Counted from the first letter of the stretch, positions 15,915-25,524 are shown. The stretch is 33,078 nucleotides of DNA from Desulfobulbaceae bacterium (GCA_003508005.1 DNUE01000001.1:40201-73278); one strand, 5' to 3'. The notes: generated by a model not told the origin, from the letters alone. Numbers and translations are program-made.

Positions 15915-18109
15915 TTGGCGACCAGGTCGCTGCTTTCTTCCTGCGGATGCCGCAACTCCCAGCAGCGGAGCGGGCGCCGGCCATGGCGGAAGTCCTCGGC
16001 CATTATCTCATCGGTTATTTCCCGGACGACGAACTCCTGCGTCAGCGTCGGGTCAAGGCTGAATTTGCGGGAGGCGGCAATGAACAGGAGTTGGCCTTGC
16101 CGGGCCAGCCGTTGCATGGCCAGGTGCAGCAGCCGGGCATGGTCGGCCTGCAGGTCGAACGTAAATTTGTTTGTTCTGTCCCTTGACGCGCTTGGCGGGT
16201 TGACCAGGATCAGGCTGTAGCGCGGACGGCATTTTTCAAGCCATGGCAGACAGTCGGCCTCTACCGTCGCGTGCTGCGGGCCTCCGAAGCCGTTCAGGGC
16301 AAAGTTGGCCCGGGCGCGCAGCAGAGCGGTGGCGGAAGGATCCACCAGGGTGGAGGTGTGGATGCCGCCCGCCAGGGCATGCACCGTGGCCGCGCCGCTG
16401 CCGCCGAACAGGTTGAGGAAGGTCCGGCCCTGGGCCAGGGCGCCGATGGTCCGGCGGATGGTCCGCTGGGCAAGGTCAAGGCCGGTGGAAGCATCGCCGG
16501 GGAGGCTGACCAGAAAACGGCACCCTCCTTCCATGACCTCCAGCAGTCTCCCCTTGGGGACTGGGCCCTTGCCCTGTTTGCTGTCCCGGGGCCTGCGCCG
16601 GTTGAGGTACAGGGCGCTGCGCGGAAGCTGCAGTACCTCGCGGACGGCCTGCACCGCAAGATGGAAACGATGCTGCGCCTTGAGTTCATCCACCTTCGCT
16701 GCCGCGTACTCCCGGACCAGCACCAAACCATCATACAGGTCCACGGTCAGGTTGAAGTCCGGCAGGTCGGCGTCATAGAGCCGGCAACAGCTGACGCCTT
16801 CCCGCGCAGCCCAGGGAAAGAGGGCGGCGCAGTTCTTGTACAGCCGGTTGGCAAAATCCAGCCCCTCCCTCTCGTCCTGTTTCGGTGTCTGGATGGCGGG
16901 CAATGGCCGCGGAGCCTGCTCTTTTTGCCGGGCAACACCGCGGTGCAGCTTGCATTTGATCGGACCGTTGTACAGGCGGAAGGTATCGCTCCAGGCGATG
17001 CCCAGGCTGTCGGCCAGATCCGAATTGCTGGCAAAGAACCCGATCTGCCAGCCCGCCAGCTCCTGTCCAATTTTTCTGCCCAGACAGCGGTAGAGGTACT
17101 TGATGTTTTCGGTATCCGCCAGGCGTTCTCCGTAGGGCGGGTTGACCAGGAGCATGCCGCTCTCAGCCGGCCGATCCAGCATGGCCAGCTGGCGCTGGCT
17201 GATCTGAATCCGGTCGGTCAGTCCGGCGGCCCGGACATTCTCCCTGGCGGCCCCGACCGCCCGCGGGTCCGCATCATACCCGATGAACCGCGGCCACGTC
17301 TGGCTGAGGGCTTCTTCCTCCCGGGCCAGCGCTTCAGCCACCAGTCTTTCCCACAGCCGCTCATCATGCCGGTTCCAGGCATGAAAACCGAAGGATTTGC
17401 GCTGCAGGCCGGGCGCTGAGTCGCCATAAAGCAGCGCCGCTTCGATGAGCAGGGTGCCGCTGCCGCACATGGGGTCCAGCAGAACGCCTGCTGCCGGGAA
17501 CTCCCTGCTGAAGCCGGCAAGCTGGACAATGGCGGCAGCCAGGGTTTCCTTCAGAGGCGCCTCGGTCCCGGAGAGCCGGTAGCCGCGACGGTGCAGGCTT
17601 TCGCCGGAGAGGTCCAGGGCCAGGGTGGCCAGGTTGCCGTGCATGTGCAGGTTGATGCGGATGTCAGGCGTCTCGGTGTCCACAAAGGGACGCCTGCCGG
17701 CCCGGGCGCGGAACTGGTCGGCGATGGCGTCCTTGACCCGCAGGGCGGCAAATTTGCTGTGGCTGATTGGCGCCTCGGTTAGGGTGGAAAAGACGGCAAA
17801 GGTCCGGCGGGGGGTGAAGTGGTCGTCCCAGTCGATCCTGCCTGCCTGCTGGTACAGGGCCTCCTGGTCCGGGGCATCGAACTGGCCGATCTGGAGCAGA
17901 ACCCGCGAGGCGAAGCGTGACCAGAGGCAGAGCCGGTAGCCGGTCTCCAGGTTTCCCTCCCAGGCGACTGCGCCGGGGGTGATAACCGGGTTCTTGCCCC
18001 CCGCCGCAGAGATTTCAGCGGCCACCAACTGTTCAAGACCGGCGCCGCAGGTGGCGACAAAGGCCAGGTCGACCCTTTTTTTTCTTCTGGCGCTGCCGGC
18101 GGTGGTCAT
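15911..18109 (-). CDS. rlmKL: Bifunctional 23S rRNA methyltransferase RlmKL
   Basis: With ATG 18109 the product is 732 residues, close to the fused enzyme of Escherichia coli. Order of domains: a THUMP region (about 45-165, with HSKFAALRVKDAIADQF); an N-terminal methyltransferase with LDPMCGSGTLLIEAALL (211-227) and the NPPYGERL catalytic motif; and a C-terminal methyltransferase with LNLFGGSGAATVHALAGG and LILVNPPSASRDR. The N-terminal half (RlmL) makes m2G2445 and the C-terminal half (RlmK) makes m7G2069 in 23S rRNA, E. coli numbering. A GTG start 69 bases upstream is an alternative. The ribosome binding site is weak at either start. It is the first gene of the rlmKL-pgl-nudix unit. Confidence 0.94.
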   Translation of the reverse strand: MTTAGSARRKKRVDLAFVATCGAGLEQLVAAEISAAGGKNPVITPGAVAWEGNLETGYRLCLWSRFASRVLLQIGQFDAPDQEALYQQAGRIDWDDHFTPRRTFAVFSTLTEAPISHSKFAALRVKDAIADQFRARAGRRPFVDTETPDIRINLHMHGNLATLALDLSGESLHRRGYRLSGTEAPLKETLAAAIVQLAGFSREFPAAGVLLDPMCGSGTLLIEAALLYGDSAPGLQRKSFGFHAWNRHDERLWERLVAEALAREEEALSQTWPRFIGYDADPRAVGAARENVRAAGLTDRIQISQRQLAMLDRPAESGMLLVNPPYGERLADTENIKYLYRCLGRKIGQELAGWQIGFFASNSDLADSLGIAWSDTFRLYNGPIKCKLHRGVARQKEQAPRPLPAIQTPKQDEREGLDFANRLYKNCAALFPWAAREGVSCCRLYDADLPDFNLTVDLYDGLVLVREYAAAKVDELKAQHRFHLAVQAVREVLQLPRSALYLNRRRPRDSKQGKGPVPKGRLLEVMEGGCRFLVSLPGDASTGLDLAQRTIRRTIGALAQGRTFLNLFGGSGAATVHALAGGIHTSTLVDPSATALLRARANFALNGFGGPQHATVEADCLPWLEKCRPRYSLILVNPPSASRDRTNKFTFDLQADHARLLHLAMQRLARQGQLLFIAASRKFSLDPTLTQEFVVREITDEIMAEDFRHGRRPLRCWELRHPQEESSDLVAK

Positions 18110-18333
18110 GGAATTGCTGTCCTGGCTTGCTGGGAAAAGGAGTTGTTCTTCAGCAGGAAAGCATAGTCGGTTCACCACGTTTGTACAACCGGGATTGCCA
18201 CCTCTCCCTGTGAATAGTTCAGACTACGAGCGGGTGGCTCGGAGGAACCCCGTCGATCCCGATTCCGATGCCGGCCCCGACTCCGAGGGAATGGCAGGTT
18301 TCGCTTTGTCCTTCTGCCGGTCCTCCGGCATCA

Positions 18334-18750
18334 TCAGACCAGCAGTTCCATACCGGAGAAGAAATAGCCGATCTCGAAGGCTGCGGTTTCCGGCGCGTCC
18401 GAGCCGTGGGTGGCATTGGCCTCAAGGGAATCGCCGAATTCGCGGCGAAGGGTGCCTTCGGCCGCGTTGGCCGGGTTGGTTGCGCCCATCAGATCGCGCC
18501 ATTTTTTGATCGCCCCTTCCGCCTCCAGGACCATAACAATGCAGGGGCCGCTTGACATGAAATCGGTCAGCTCGCCGAAAAAAGGCCGTTCCCTATGGAC
18601 GTGATAGAATCCCTGGGCCTCGCGCTTGCTAAGGAAGAGCTTTTTCATGCCGACAATGGTGAATCCTTCGGCATAAATCCGGTCGATGATCTTTCCGGCA
18701 TTGCCGGCAATGAAGGCGTTGGGTTTGATGATGGCAAATGTCCTTTCCAT
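18334..18750 (-). CDS. ndk: Nucleoside diphosphate kinase
   Basis: The 138-residue product is a standard NDK: ERTFAIIKPNAF at the N-terminus, the phosphate-binding region with RPFFGELTDFMSSGPC, the MGATNPANAAEGTLR block, and the phosphohistidine His115 in ANATHGSDAPETA. It transfers the gamma phosphate from ATP to other nucleoside diphosphates and acts as a cytosolic oligomer. The C-terminus is slightly extended relative to minimal forms. GGAG lies somewhat far upstream of the ATG. The gene points the same way as rlmKL, about 225 bases upstream of it, so it may be transcribed independently. Confidence 0.96.
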   Translation of the reverse strand: MERTFAIIKPNAFIAGNAGKIIDRIYAEGFTIVGMKKLFLSKREAQGFYHVHRERPFFGELTDFMSSGPCIVMVLEAEGAIKKWRDLMGATNPANAAEGTLRREFGDSLEANATHGSDAPETAAFEIGYFFSGMELLV

Positions 18751-18827
18751 GGCGAAACGTTCTCCAGAGTTATGGTGGTCTTCATGGGTGCAGCTAAGGG
18801 GAAACGAGCTTGTGCATTCCGCCTGGA

Positions 18828-18856
18828 CCTATACCATGATCCCGCCGCAGTGGCAA
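18828..18856 (-). promoter_or_regulatory. Promoter candidate for ndk
   Basis: On the minus strand TTGCCA (18856-18851), a 17-base spacer and TATAGG (18833-18828) lie about 80 bases upstream of the ndk start. Five of six and four of six consensus matches respectively. Confidence 0.4.
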
Positions 18857-19016
18857 GAGACCAGGCTAGATGATCGGTTTCGGAGAAATGGAAGATGCAG
18901 GTGGGTCGAAGCATTCTGGAGATATGTTTAAAAAATAGATTTTTTTTATTTTCAGAGAAAAAAAGGCGATGAAGGGAGGACAGTTTCTCGAAAAGTGATA
19001 TACTTTGTGAAAGTCC

Positions 19017-19046
19017 TTGAATTTTTTTTAAAAAAAGGGATATAAA
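19017..19046 (+). promoter_or_regulatory. Promoter candidate for the OFA carrier gene
   Basis: TTGAAT (19017-19022), an 18-base spacer consisting mainly of a T-run and an A-run, and TATAAA (19041-19046) lie about 175 bases upstream of the start at 19222. The T-run and A-run can fold back on each other, and the strong AT bias makes chance matches more likely. Confidence 0.35.
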
Positions 19047-19221
19047 AGTTGAATGGAAGGAGTTGGTCGGCAGCCCTCCCTTGTTCGCAGGTTCAAATGG
19101 AGGTTACGTCTCGCCAGGATTCCGGTTTTTGATTTTTATTCATTTTTATTATCCTTATGGACGGTTGTTTTGTGAGTTTTTTTACTATCAAAAAACAGAG
19201 GCATGAGCAAAGGAGATGAGT

Positions 19222-20535
19222 ATGAGTGCACAACCAGCCTTGAAATTCCCGGCACAGGCGTGGATTACGACGTTTGCTGGAACCGCCATTAATCTTTGTC
19301 TGGGCATTCTCTATGCCTGGAGTATCTGGAGCAAGGCATTAGTCAATGTCGACAAAGCAGGACAACCCATGTCAGGAATGAATGAGGGTTGGCACTATCT
19401 CACCAATGCCCAGGCTGCGACCCCGTTCTCAATTTGTGTTATTGTCTTTGCCATCCTGATGATCCCCGGTGGAAAAATCCAGGATAAAATCAGCCCGAAA
19501 TTCGGTGCAATTCTTGGCGGCCTTCTGCTTGCAACCGGTTGTATCATCGCCGGCATGATGAAAAGTTATACAGGCCTCATCATCGGATTCGGCCTTTTTG
19601 GTGGTGCAGGGATGGGGATAGGATATGCCGCCCCGACCCCGGCGGCACTGAAATGGTTCGGACCGGAAAAGCGGGGGCTTATTGCCGGACTGGTTGTCGG
19701 CGGATACGGCGGTGCGGCGCTGTATATCGGATACCTCGGCCAATTTTTGATTGACAAATTCGGCATTACCGGCAGTTTCGTTTACCTGGGGATCTTTTTT
19801 GCATTTGTCGTCATTATTGCAGGCATGATGTTGAAGATACCGCCTCCAGGCTATGTACCGCCGACGACCTCAGTCGCCGGTCCCACAAAAGGATCAACGG
19901 CAGTGAACTGGGAAGTGGCAGAGGTCTTTTCCACCTGGCAGTTTTATGCCCTGGTCTTCATGTTTATCCTGACAACGCAATCCGGCCTCCTGATCATCAG
20001 CGCCGCTGCCGGGATACTTGCCAAGGCCGCAAAGAATGTCCCATTCTTCCTGGAAAACGCCTGGATTCTTGTCTCGTTCGGCGGTCTCGTCAATGCATGC
20101 GGTCGAGTAGGAACTGGTTTCTATTCCGATAAAATCGGCAGGCAGAATGCGTATATGCTCAACTGCGCGGTTTCGGCACTGTGCCTGTTTGCCCTGCCTT
20201 CCATCGTTGCCTCGCAAAGCATCTTCCTGTTGTTCCTGGCAGTCGGCATTGCCTACTGGCAATATGGCGGCGGGCTTTCTCTGATGCCTTCCTTTACCGC
20301 CGATTTCTATGGCCCTAAAAACCTGGGCTTCAACTATGGCCTGGTATTCATGGGTTGGGGGCTTGGATTTTTCATGGCCAGGCTGGGCGGGACCATCAAG
20401 GATATCACCGGCAGCCTGGACTGGGCGTTCTATATTTCAGGGGGGCTTCTCATTGTCGGAGTTATCCTTGCGAAGATAACCAACAGGCCCAAGTACTCGG
20501 ACCGTGCTCCAGCTCGTGCTGCGGCACAAGGCTGA
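19222..20535 (+). CDS. OFA-family MFS carrier (oxalate/formate antiporter-like)
   Basis: AAGGAG directly abuts an ATG at 19216 and is correctly spaced from the ATG at 19222, so I take the latter. The 437-residue product has about twelve transmembrane helices. The N-terminus (QAWITTFAGTAINLCLGILY, then AWSIWSKAL) is the hallmark of the OFA group, as are GFGLFGGAGMGIGYAAPTPA, KWFGPEKRGLIAGLVVGGYG and NACGRVGTGFYSDKIGRQNA. OFA carriers exchange small carboxylates such as oxalate, formate, lactate or pyruvate; the substrate is not predictable here. A site-2-protease-like gene follows about 135 bases later with a hairpin between, so the two may form a unit with modulated expression. Confidence 0.9.
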   Translation: MSAQPALKFPAQAWITTFAGTAINLCLGILYAWSIWSKALVNVDKAGQPMSGMNEGWHYLTNAQAATPFSICVIVFAILMIPGGKIQDKISPKFGAILGGLLLATGCIIAGMMKSYTGLIIGFGLFGGAGMGIGYAAPTPAALKWFGPEKRGLIAGLVVGGYGGAALYIGYLGQFLIDKFGITGSFVYLGIFFAFVVIIAGMMLKIPPPGYVPPTTSVAGPTKGSTAVNWEVAEVFSTWQFYALVFMFILTTQSGLLIISAAAGILAKAAKNVPFFLENAWILVSFGGLVNACGRVGTGFYSDKIGRQNAYMLNCAVSALCLFALPSIVASQSIFLLFLAVGIAYWQYGGGLSLMPSFTADFYGPKNLGFNYGLVFMGWGLGFFMARLGGTIKDITGSLDWAFYISGGLLIVGVILAKITNRPKYSDRAPARAAAQG

Positions 20536-20589
20536 TAAGGGAGAGGCAATCAAGAGAGCCGGCTCTTTTTCGCCCCAAAGAGGCAATCC

Positions 20590-20635
20590 TTCCCCATCGC
20601 AGTCGTTATTTGCAAATGAAGACTGCGATGGGGAA
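20590..20635 (+). terminator. Hairpin between the OFA carrier and the S2P-like gene
   Basis: TTCCCCATCGCAGTC (20590-20604) pairs perfectly with GACTGCGATGGGGAA (20621-20635). The 16-base loop contains the palindrome ATTTGCAAAT, so the top can fold further. No T-tract follows, so it may be a stabilising or attenuating stem rather than a full terminator. Confidence 0.55.
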
Positions 20636-20669
20636 ACCCCGGTAATTCGAAAAAGAAAGACTATTTTTC

Positions 20670-21323
20670 ATGCCTGTCGACCAGCTTGCCCAGATCCCGT
20701 TCCTGCTCGATTTGGGAAAAATCGAAGTCGACAAACTTATCATCTTTATTCTTTCCGTCCTTGCCGCCATAACCGTAAATGCCGAAGGGCAAGCGGCGAT
20801 GGCGACAACACTCGGTGACATTCAGAAGGAATCCAAAGACCGGTTTCATTTCAACCCACTGTTTCATCTGGATATCTCAGGGCTTCTCTGTTTTTTCGTC
20901 GCTGGGTTTGGCTGGCCGCGTCATGTACCTATCGAAGCCAATAACTTTAAACATCCCTCTGTGTATTTGATCCTGTCAAGATTTGCAGGCCCGTTAGCAA
21001 ATCTTCTTCTTGCCGGAATCGCCGGAAGCATTATATGGGTTACGCGCGTAATTGGCGTTGAGGATCAGGTTTTTACGATTCTCCTGTCTGTCAATCTCAT
21101 GGTTTTTGTCTTTAATTTTCTGCCAATACCACCACTGGCCGGAGCAAGCCTTTTCTTCCCCCTGCTCCCGAAAAAAATGAACCCCGGTGGACGGTTGGTG
21201 CGAAGGGTATTTCCCCCTCTTCTGGTTCTCGTCTTCATTATTTTGCGGTTGAACCATATCGATATAGTGAACGACGCCCTCTACCCGGTTGTCCGAGGAC
21301 TATTCGACTTTCTTGCAGGGTAG
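20670..21323 (+). CDS. Site-2-protease-like (M50) membrane protein lacking the catalytic motifs
   Basis: The 217-residue product has five or six hydrophobic segments and aligns by eye with small M50 proteases. RFHFNPLFHLDISGLLCFF, then AGFGWPRHVPIEANNF, then SRFAGPLANLLLA and VNLMVFVFNFLPIPPLAG are the family's conserved blocks. However, the zinc motif HExxH expected after AITV is NAEGQ here (residues 37-41), and the PPLDG motif that supplies the third ligand is PPLAG (154-158). All expected zinc ligands (two His, one Asp) and the catalytic Glu are therefore replaced, while the framework is intact. It is probably a pseudo-protease with a binding or chaperone role. The ribosome binding site is weak. 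It is immediately downstream of the OFA carrier. Confidence 0.8.
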   Translation: MPVDQLAQIPFLLDLGKIEVDKLIIFILSVLAAITVNAEGQAAMATTLGDIQKESKDRFHFNPLFHLDISGLLCFFVAGFGWPRHVPIEANNFKHPSVYLILSRFAGPLANLLLAGIAGSIIWVTRVIGVEDQVFTILLSVNLMVFVFNFLPIPPLAGASLFFPLLPKKMNPGGRLVRRVFPPLLVLVFIILRLNHIDIVNDALYPVVRGLFDFLAG

Positions 21324-21596
21324 GGAAATCCAGCCGAATAAACGCGCTGCACATTCGACCTCATAGACCTATCATCGGAGATGTTCTCGAGGGCGGACAG
21401 AGTATCAGCTTGCTTGTCCATGCCGATGGGGTACAGAATATCCAGGTCCTTTTAGAACTCTGAGAGGAGTAAAGGCGGAGGGGTCTGACGAATCTGCATC
21501 AGGAGGGAGAGAGGCGTATGAAAATGCCCGAAATGGATTCGGGCATGTGGAAGATGGGCGGCCCGGTTAGGAAGAACCTTGGATGGATTGTCACCC
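21324..21596. other. Convergent spacer between S2P-like gene and efflux operon
   Basis: This 273-base spacer contains the terminator listed next and nothing else I can support. Confidence 0.4.
21521..21546 (-). terminator. Intrinsic terminator candidate for the efflux operon
   Basis: ATGCCCGAA (21524-21532) and TTCGGGCAT (21538-21546) form a 9-bp stem with a five-base loop. Read on the minus strand, the stem is followed by TTT (21523-21521), about 50 bases after the RND stop codon. Confidence 0.5.
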
Positions 21597-24462
21597 TCAT
21601 TGCCAACGGTGGCGCTTGACCATGAAGTAGAGGACCGGCACCGCCATCCGGCTGATCAGCAGTGAGGCGATTTCACCGAACATCAGGGAGATGGCCAGGC
21701 CCTGAAAGATGGGGTCGGACAGGATGACCGAGGCGCCGACCACCACCGCCAGGGCGGTGAGCAGCATGGGGCGGAAGCGGATAGCCCCTGCCTCCACCAC
21801 CGCCTGCGCCAGCGGCAGTCCGTGCCTGAGTCGCAGTTCGATAAAATCCACCAGGATGATGGAATTGCGCACCACGATGCCGGCGCCGGCCACGTCGCCG
21901 GTGACATAGACCACCGGCTTCAGGTTTTTGCGGTAGATGGGCTGGTCCACCGGAAGCTCCTGGAGACGGACCAACTCCCGCAGGGGCACCATCGGCGCTT
22001 CCGGATCCGTCGTCGGTCGGAGATGGATGTTCAGCACTCCCTCCACCCTGGCGCGGAGGGCGCGCGGCAGCTTAAGGATGATGTTGATCTCCTCCTTGTC
22101 CCGCGGTTGATGGAACAGGTCGATGGACATGCCCTGCACCGCCATCTGAATGGCCCGGGTCACCTCGCCCTCGGAGATATGGTTGAGGGCCGCTTTTTCC
22201 TTGTCCACGGTGATGACGGTCTTGGTGCGGTCCGCTTCCCGGTACCAGTCGATGTCCACTACGCCCGCGGTGCTCTCGAAAATTTTCCTGACCTCGGTTG
22301 CCAGGGCGAATCGCTCCTGCTCCGTCGGGGCGTAGATTTCCGCGACCAAAGTCTGCAGCACCGGCGGGCCCGGCGGCACCTCGGCCACGGCTACCGCCGC
22401 GCCGTGGCGCCTCGCGATTTCAGCAACCGCGGGTCTGATCTTTTTTGCCACATCATGGCTCTGGCCTTTTCGCTCGTGCTTGGGCAGAAGGTTGACCTGG
22501 ATATCGGCCACGGTCGGGCCCGAGCGGAGGAAATAGTGGCGGACTAGGCCGTTGAAGTTGAAGGGCGAGGCGATGCCGGCGTAGACCTGGTAGTTCACCA
22601 CCTCGGGTTCGAAAGCGACCACCGCCGCCATCTCCCTCGCGACCCGGGTGGTGTGCTCCAGGGTCGAGCCTTCCGGCATGTCAAGGATGATCTGGAACTC
22701 CGACTTGTTGTCAAAGGGCAGCATCTTGACCTTGACCAGGCCGAAATAGACCATGGAGCAGGTCCCCAGCAGCAGGGCGATGATCAGCACGAAAAACAGC
22801 ACCCGCATGGCGCCGTGTGCGAGCAGCGGATCCATGACCCGGTGGTAGAGCCGGGTGAAGAGGTCATTGGGCATCTGCTCCAGCTCTTCCTCGCTGGCGG
22901 CGTTTCCAGGGCGCATGCCGTGTTTTTTCAGGAGGCGGACCGCGGCCCATGGGGTCACGGTAAAGGCGATGATCAGGGAAAAGAGCATGGCCGCTGAGGA
23001 GCCGATGGGGATAGGCCGCATGTAGGGGCCCATGAGGCCGCCGACAAAGGCCATGGGCAGGATGGCGGCAATGACCGCCCAGGTGGCAAGGATCGTCGGG
23101 TTGCCCACCTCGATTACCGCCTCGACCGCCACGGTTACCAGGGCGCGGCTCCGGTTGGCCGGCAGGCGCAGATGACGGACGATGTTCTCCACCACGACGA
23201 TGGCGTCATCCACCAGGATGCCGATGGAGAAGATCAGGGCGAAAGAGGGTGATCCGGTTCAGGGTATAGCCGTACAGGTAAAAGACCAGCAGGGTGAGGG
23301 CCAGGGTGGAGGGGATGGCCAGCATGACCACCAGCGACTCCCGCCAGCCGAGGAAAAAGAGGATCAGGAGGGCCACCCCGAACACGGCGATCCCCATATG
23401 CAGCAGCAGCTCGTTGGATTTTTCGGCGGCGGTCTGGCCGTAATCCCTGGTGACCGTCACCTCGACATCGGCCGGAATAACTTGTCCCTGCAGGGATTCA
23501 ACTTTCCGCTGCACCGTCTGCACCACCTGCACGGCATTGGACCCGGGCCGCTTGGCCAGGGACAGGGTTACCGCCGCCTCTTCCTGGGCGCCGCTTTTGC
23601 CGAAGAGGACATAGTTTTCCGGCTCCTCCGGTCCGTCGATAATGTCGGCGACCTCGTCCAGATAGACCGGCTTGCCTCCGTACACCCCGACGACAATCCT
23701 GCCGATCTCCTCGGCGGAGCCGAGAAAGGTCCCGCTCTGCAGGATCACTTCCTGGTTCATGGCCTGCACTGAGCCGGAGGTGGACTGGCGGTTGGCCTCC
23801 TGCAGCCTGGGGACCAGGTCGGCCGCGGTCAGGTTGCGCGCGGCGAGCAGCAGGGGGTCGAACTGGATCTGCACCTGCCGGCGGGTGCCGCCGATAAGCT
23901 TGGTTTCCGCCACCTCCGGGATGCTCTTCAAGGCATCGTCCACCTGGGCCGCCAGGCGGCGCAGGGTGAAATGGTCATAGCGGCTGCTGTGGAAGGTCAG
24001 GGCCAGGATCGGCACATCATCGATGATCCTCGGCTTGATCAGCGGCTTGGAAACCCCGTGCGGGATCCGGTCAAAATTGGTTTCCAGCTTCTGGTTGAGG
24101 CTGACAATGGCGTCCTCCAGATCATGGCCCACGTAGAAACGGGCTATCAGCAGGCAGTGGCCCGGCATGGAGGTTGAGTAGATGTACTCGATCCCCGGCA
24201 GCTCATAGAGGAGCTTCTCCATTGGGATGGAGAGCCGTTCCTCGATTTCCTTCGGCGTGGCCCCGGGCATGGAGACCATGACGTCGATCATCGGGACCTT
24301 GATCTGCGGCTCTTCCTCCCTGGGCAGGAGGGCGACGGCCATGAGCCCAAGCAGCAGCGAGGCGAGGATGACCAACGGGGTCAGCCTGGAGTCGATGAAG
24401 GATCGCGCCAGCCACCCGGCAAACCCAGGGTGCCCGCTGAGTTCGGAAGGAGTATTCTTCAT
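21597..24462 (-). pseudogene. RND efflux permease, frameshifted and internally deleted
   Basis: The 5' part from ATG 24462 reads through the N-terminal helix, the porter domain (SMPGATPKEIEERLSIPMEK) and helices up to YGYTLNRITLF. It then leaves frame because of one extra base in the AAA run at 23242-23244 (TTT on the coding strand). The expected GILVDDAIVVVENIVRHLRL, the helix-4 aspartate motif, resumes in the shifted frame and runs to 21597. A second lesion is an in-frame deletion: VYVTGDVAGA (porter end) joins directly to GIVVRNSIILVDFIE, which is the second half of helix 10. Helices 8, 9 and half of 10 are missing, about 110 residues, with the junction at a GC-rich GCCGGCGCC (about 21880-21891). 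Intact relatives are about 1,050-1,070 residues. The pump should be inactive although the adaptor and TolC genes look intact. The start overlaps the adaptor stop as ATGA. Confidence 0.85.
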
Positions 24463-25487
24463 GGAACGACTGTCACCTTCTGCCCGTCCACGAGGCCGGA
24501 CGCGGTGGGAACGGCAACCTGTTCGCCCGGCTCGAGGCCGGCGAGGATTTCAATCTGATCATGCGTGGCCATGCCGGTGCGCACCAGCCTGAGGTGCGCG
24601 GTGTCGCCGCTGATGACGAATATCCGGTCCATCTGGCCGAATTTCTGCACCGCGGCGGCAGGCACGAAGAGGGCATTTTTCAGTTCGCCGGTCAGGGAGA
24701 CCCGGGCGAACTGCCCGGAACGGAGTTGCGGCGCCTCCTCGATATTCAGTTTGACCGTGGTGGTCCGGGACAGGGGATCTGCGACGGGGGATACCTCCGC
24801 GACGGTGCCGGCGAGGTCAAGTCCGGCTGCAGGGATATGCACGGGCACTGTATCACCGGTCCGCAGGTGCAGAACCAGGGTTTCGGGGACCGGGGCCACG
24901 ACCTGGAGCTGCCTGCTGTCCTCGAGATGCAGGAGCGGGGAGCCGGGGGTGGCCAGATCCCCGACGCTGGCATTCTTGGCGGTAACGACCCCGTCGAACG
25001 GCGCGGTGATCGTGGTGTAGTCCAGCATTGACTTTGCTTCGCGGTGCCCCGCCTCGGCAATCCGGTACATTTCCTCCAGGGATCTGACCATCTCCGCGGT
25101 GGCTGCATTTTTCAGGAGAAGTTTTCGTTCCCGTTCCAGGTTGCGCCGGGCCTGTTCCAGGTGCGCCTCTGCCTGCAGGACCTTGGCGGATATTTCCCCG
25201 GCGCGGAGTTGTACCAGCACATCGCCGGTCTTGACCGGAGATCCCAGCACAACGGGGAACTGCTCGATGGACCCGGTCACCTTGGCGGCGATTACCGCCT
25301 GCTGCACCGCCTGCAGCGTACCGACCACTTCGCTTTGCAGGGCGGCGCCCTGGGCGGAAACGGTGAAGGACCGTACCTCGACCGTGGTAAGGGCCGCAGC
25401 GGTCTGTCCGGGATGCTGTTCCTCTCCCCGGCAACCGCCAAGCAGGATTGCGGCGCAGAAAATGATCCAGAATGCCTTGAATTTCAT
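24459..25487 (-). CDS. RND periplasmic adaptor (membrane fusion protein), lipoprotein
   Basis: With ATG 25487 the product is 342 residues. It has a lipoprotein signal with lipobox LGGC (Cys19), then a lipoyl/barrel-sandwich half-motif (VVGTLQAVQQAVIAAKVTGS), an alpha-helical hairpin (about 85-150, LEQARRNLERERKLLL), the second lipoyl half (APFDGVVTAKNASVGDLATP) and beta-barrel and membrane-proximal domains with SGQFARVSLTGEL. It bridges the RND pump and TolC in the periplasm. It sits between the TolC gene and the pump gene, ends overlapping the pump start, and appears intact. A start 33 bases upstream is less likely, since it would bury the lipoprotein signal. Confidence 0.9.
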   Translation of the reverse strand: MKFKAFWIIFCAAILLGGCRGEEQHPGQTAAALTTVEVRSFTVSAQGAALQSEVVGTLQAVQQAVIAAKVTGSIEQFPVVLGSPVKTGDVLVQLRAGEISAKVLQAEAHLEQARRNLERERKLLLKNAATAEMVRSLEEMYRIAEAGHREAKSMLDYTTITAPFDGVVTAKNASVGDLATPGSPLLHLEDSRQLQVVAPVPETLVLHLRTGDTVPVHIPAAGLDLAGTVAEVSPVADPLSRTTTVKLNIEEAPQLRSGQFARVSLTGELKNALFVPAAAVQKFGQMDRIFVISGDTAHLRLVRTGMATHDQIEILAGLEPGEQVAVPTASGLVDGQKVTVVP

Positions 25488-25524
25488 GGGAAGCTCTCGT
25501 CTGTTGATCAGTCCAGGCAAATGG

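Larger units (their letters stand above)
18751..19221. other. Divergent AT-rich regulatory spacer between ndk and the OFA carrier
   Basis: These 471 bases hold promoter candidates for both flanking genes and no convincing coding frame. From about 18925 the composition becomes markedly AT-rich, with long A and T runs unlike the surrounding genes. Confidence 0.5.

Noticed and set aside
16271..17419. Plus-strand open frame opposite rlmKL
   Set aside because: Antisense to a well-supported methyltransferase; no motif and no ribosome binding site.
23206..23250. Programmed frameshift in the RND pump
   Set aside because: No slippery heptamer or stimulatory structure is evident, RND pumps are not known to use frameshifting, and a second deletion lesion is present.
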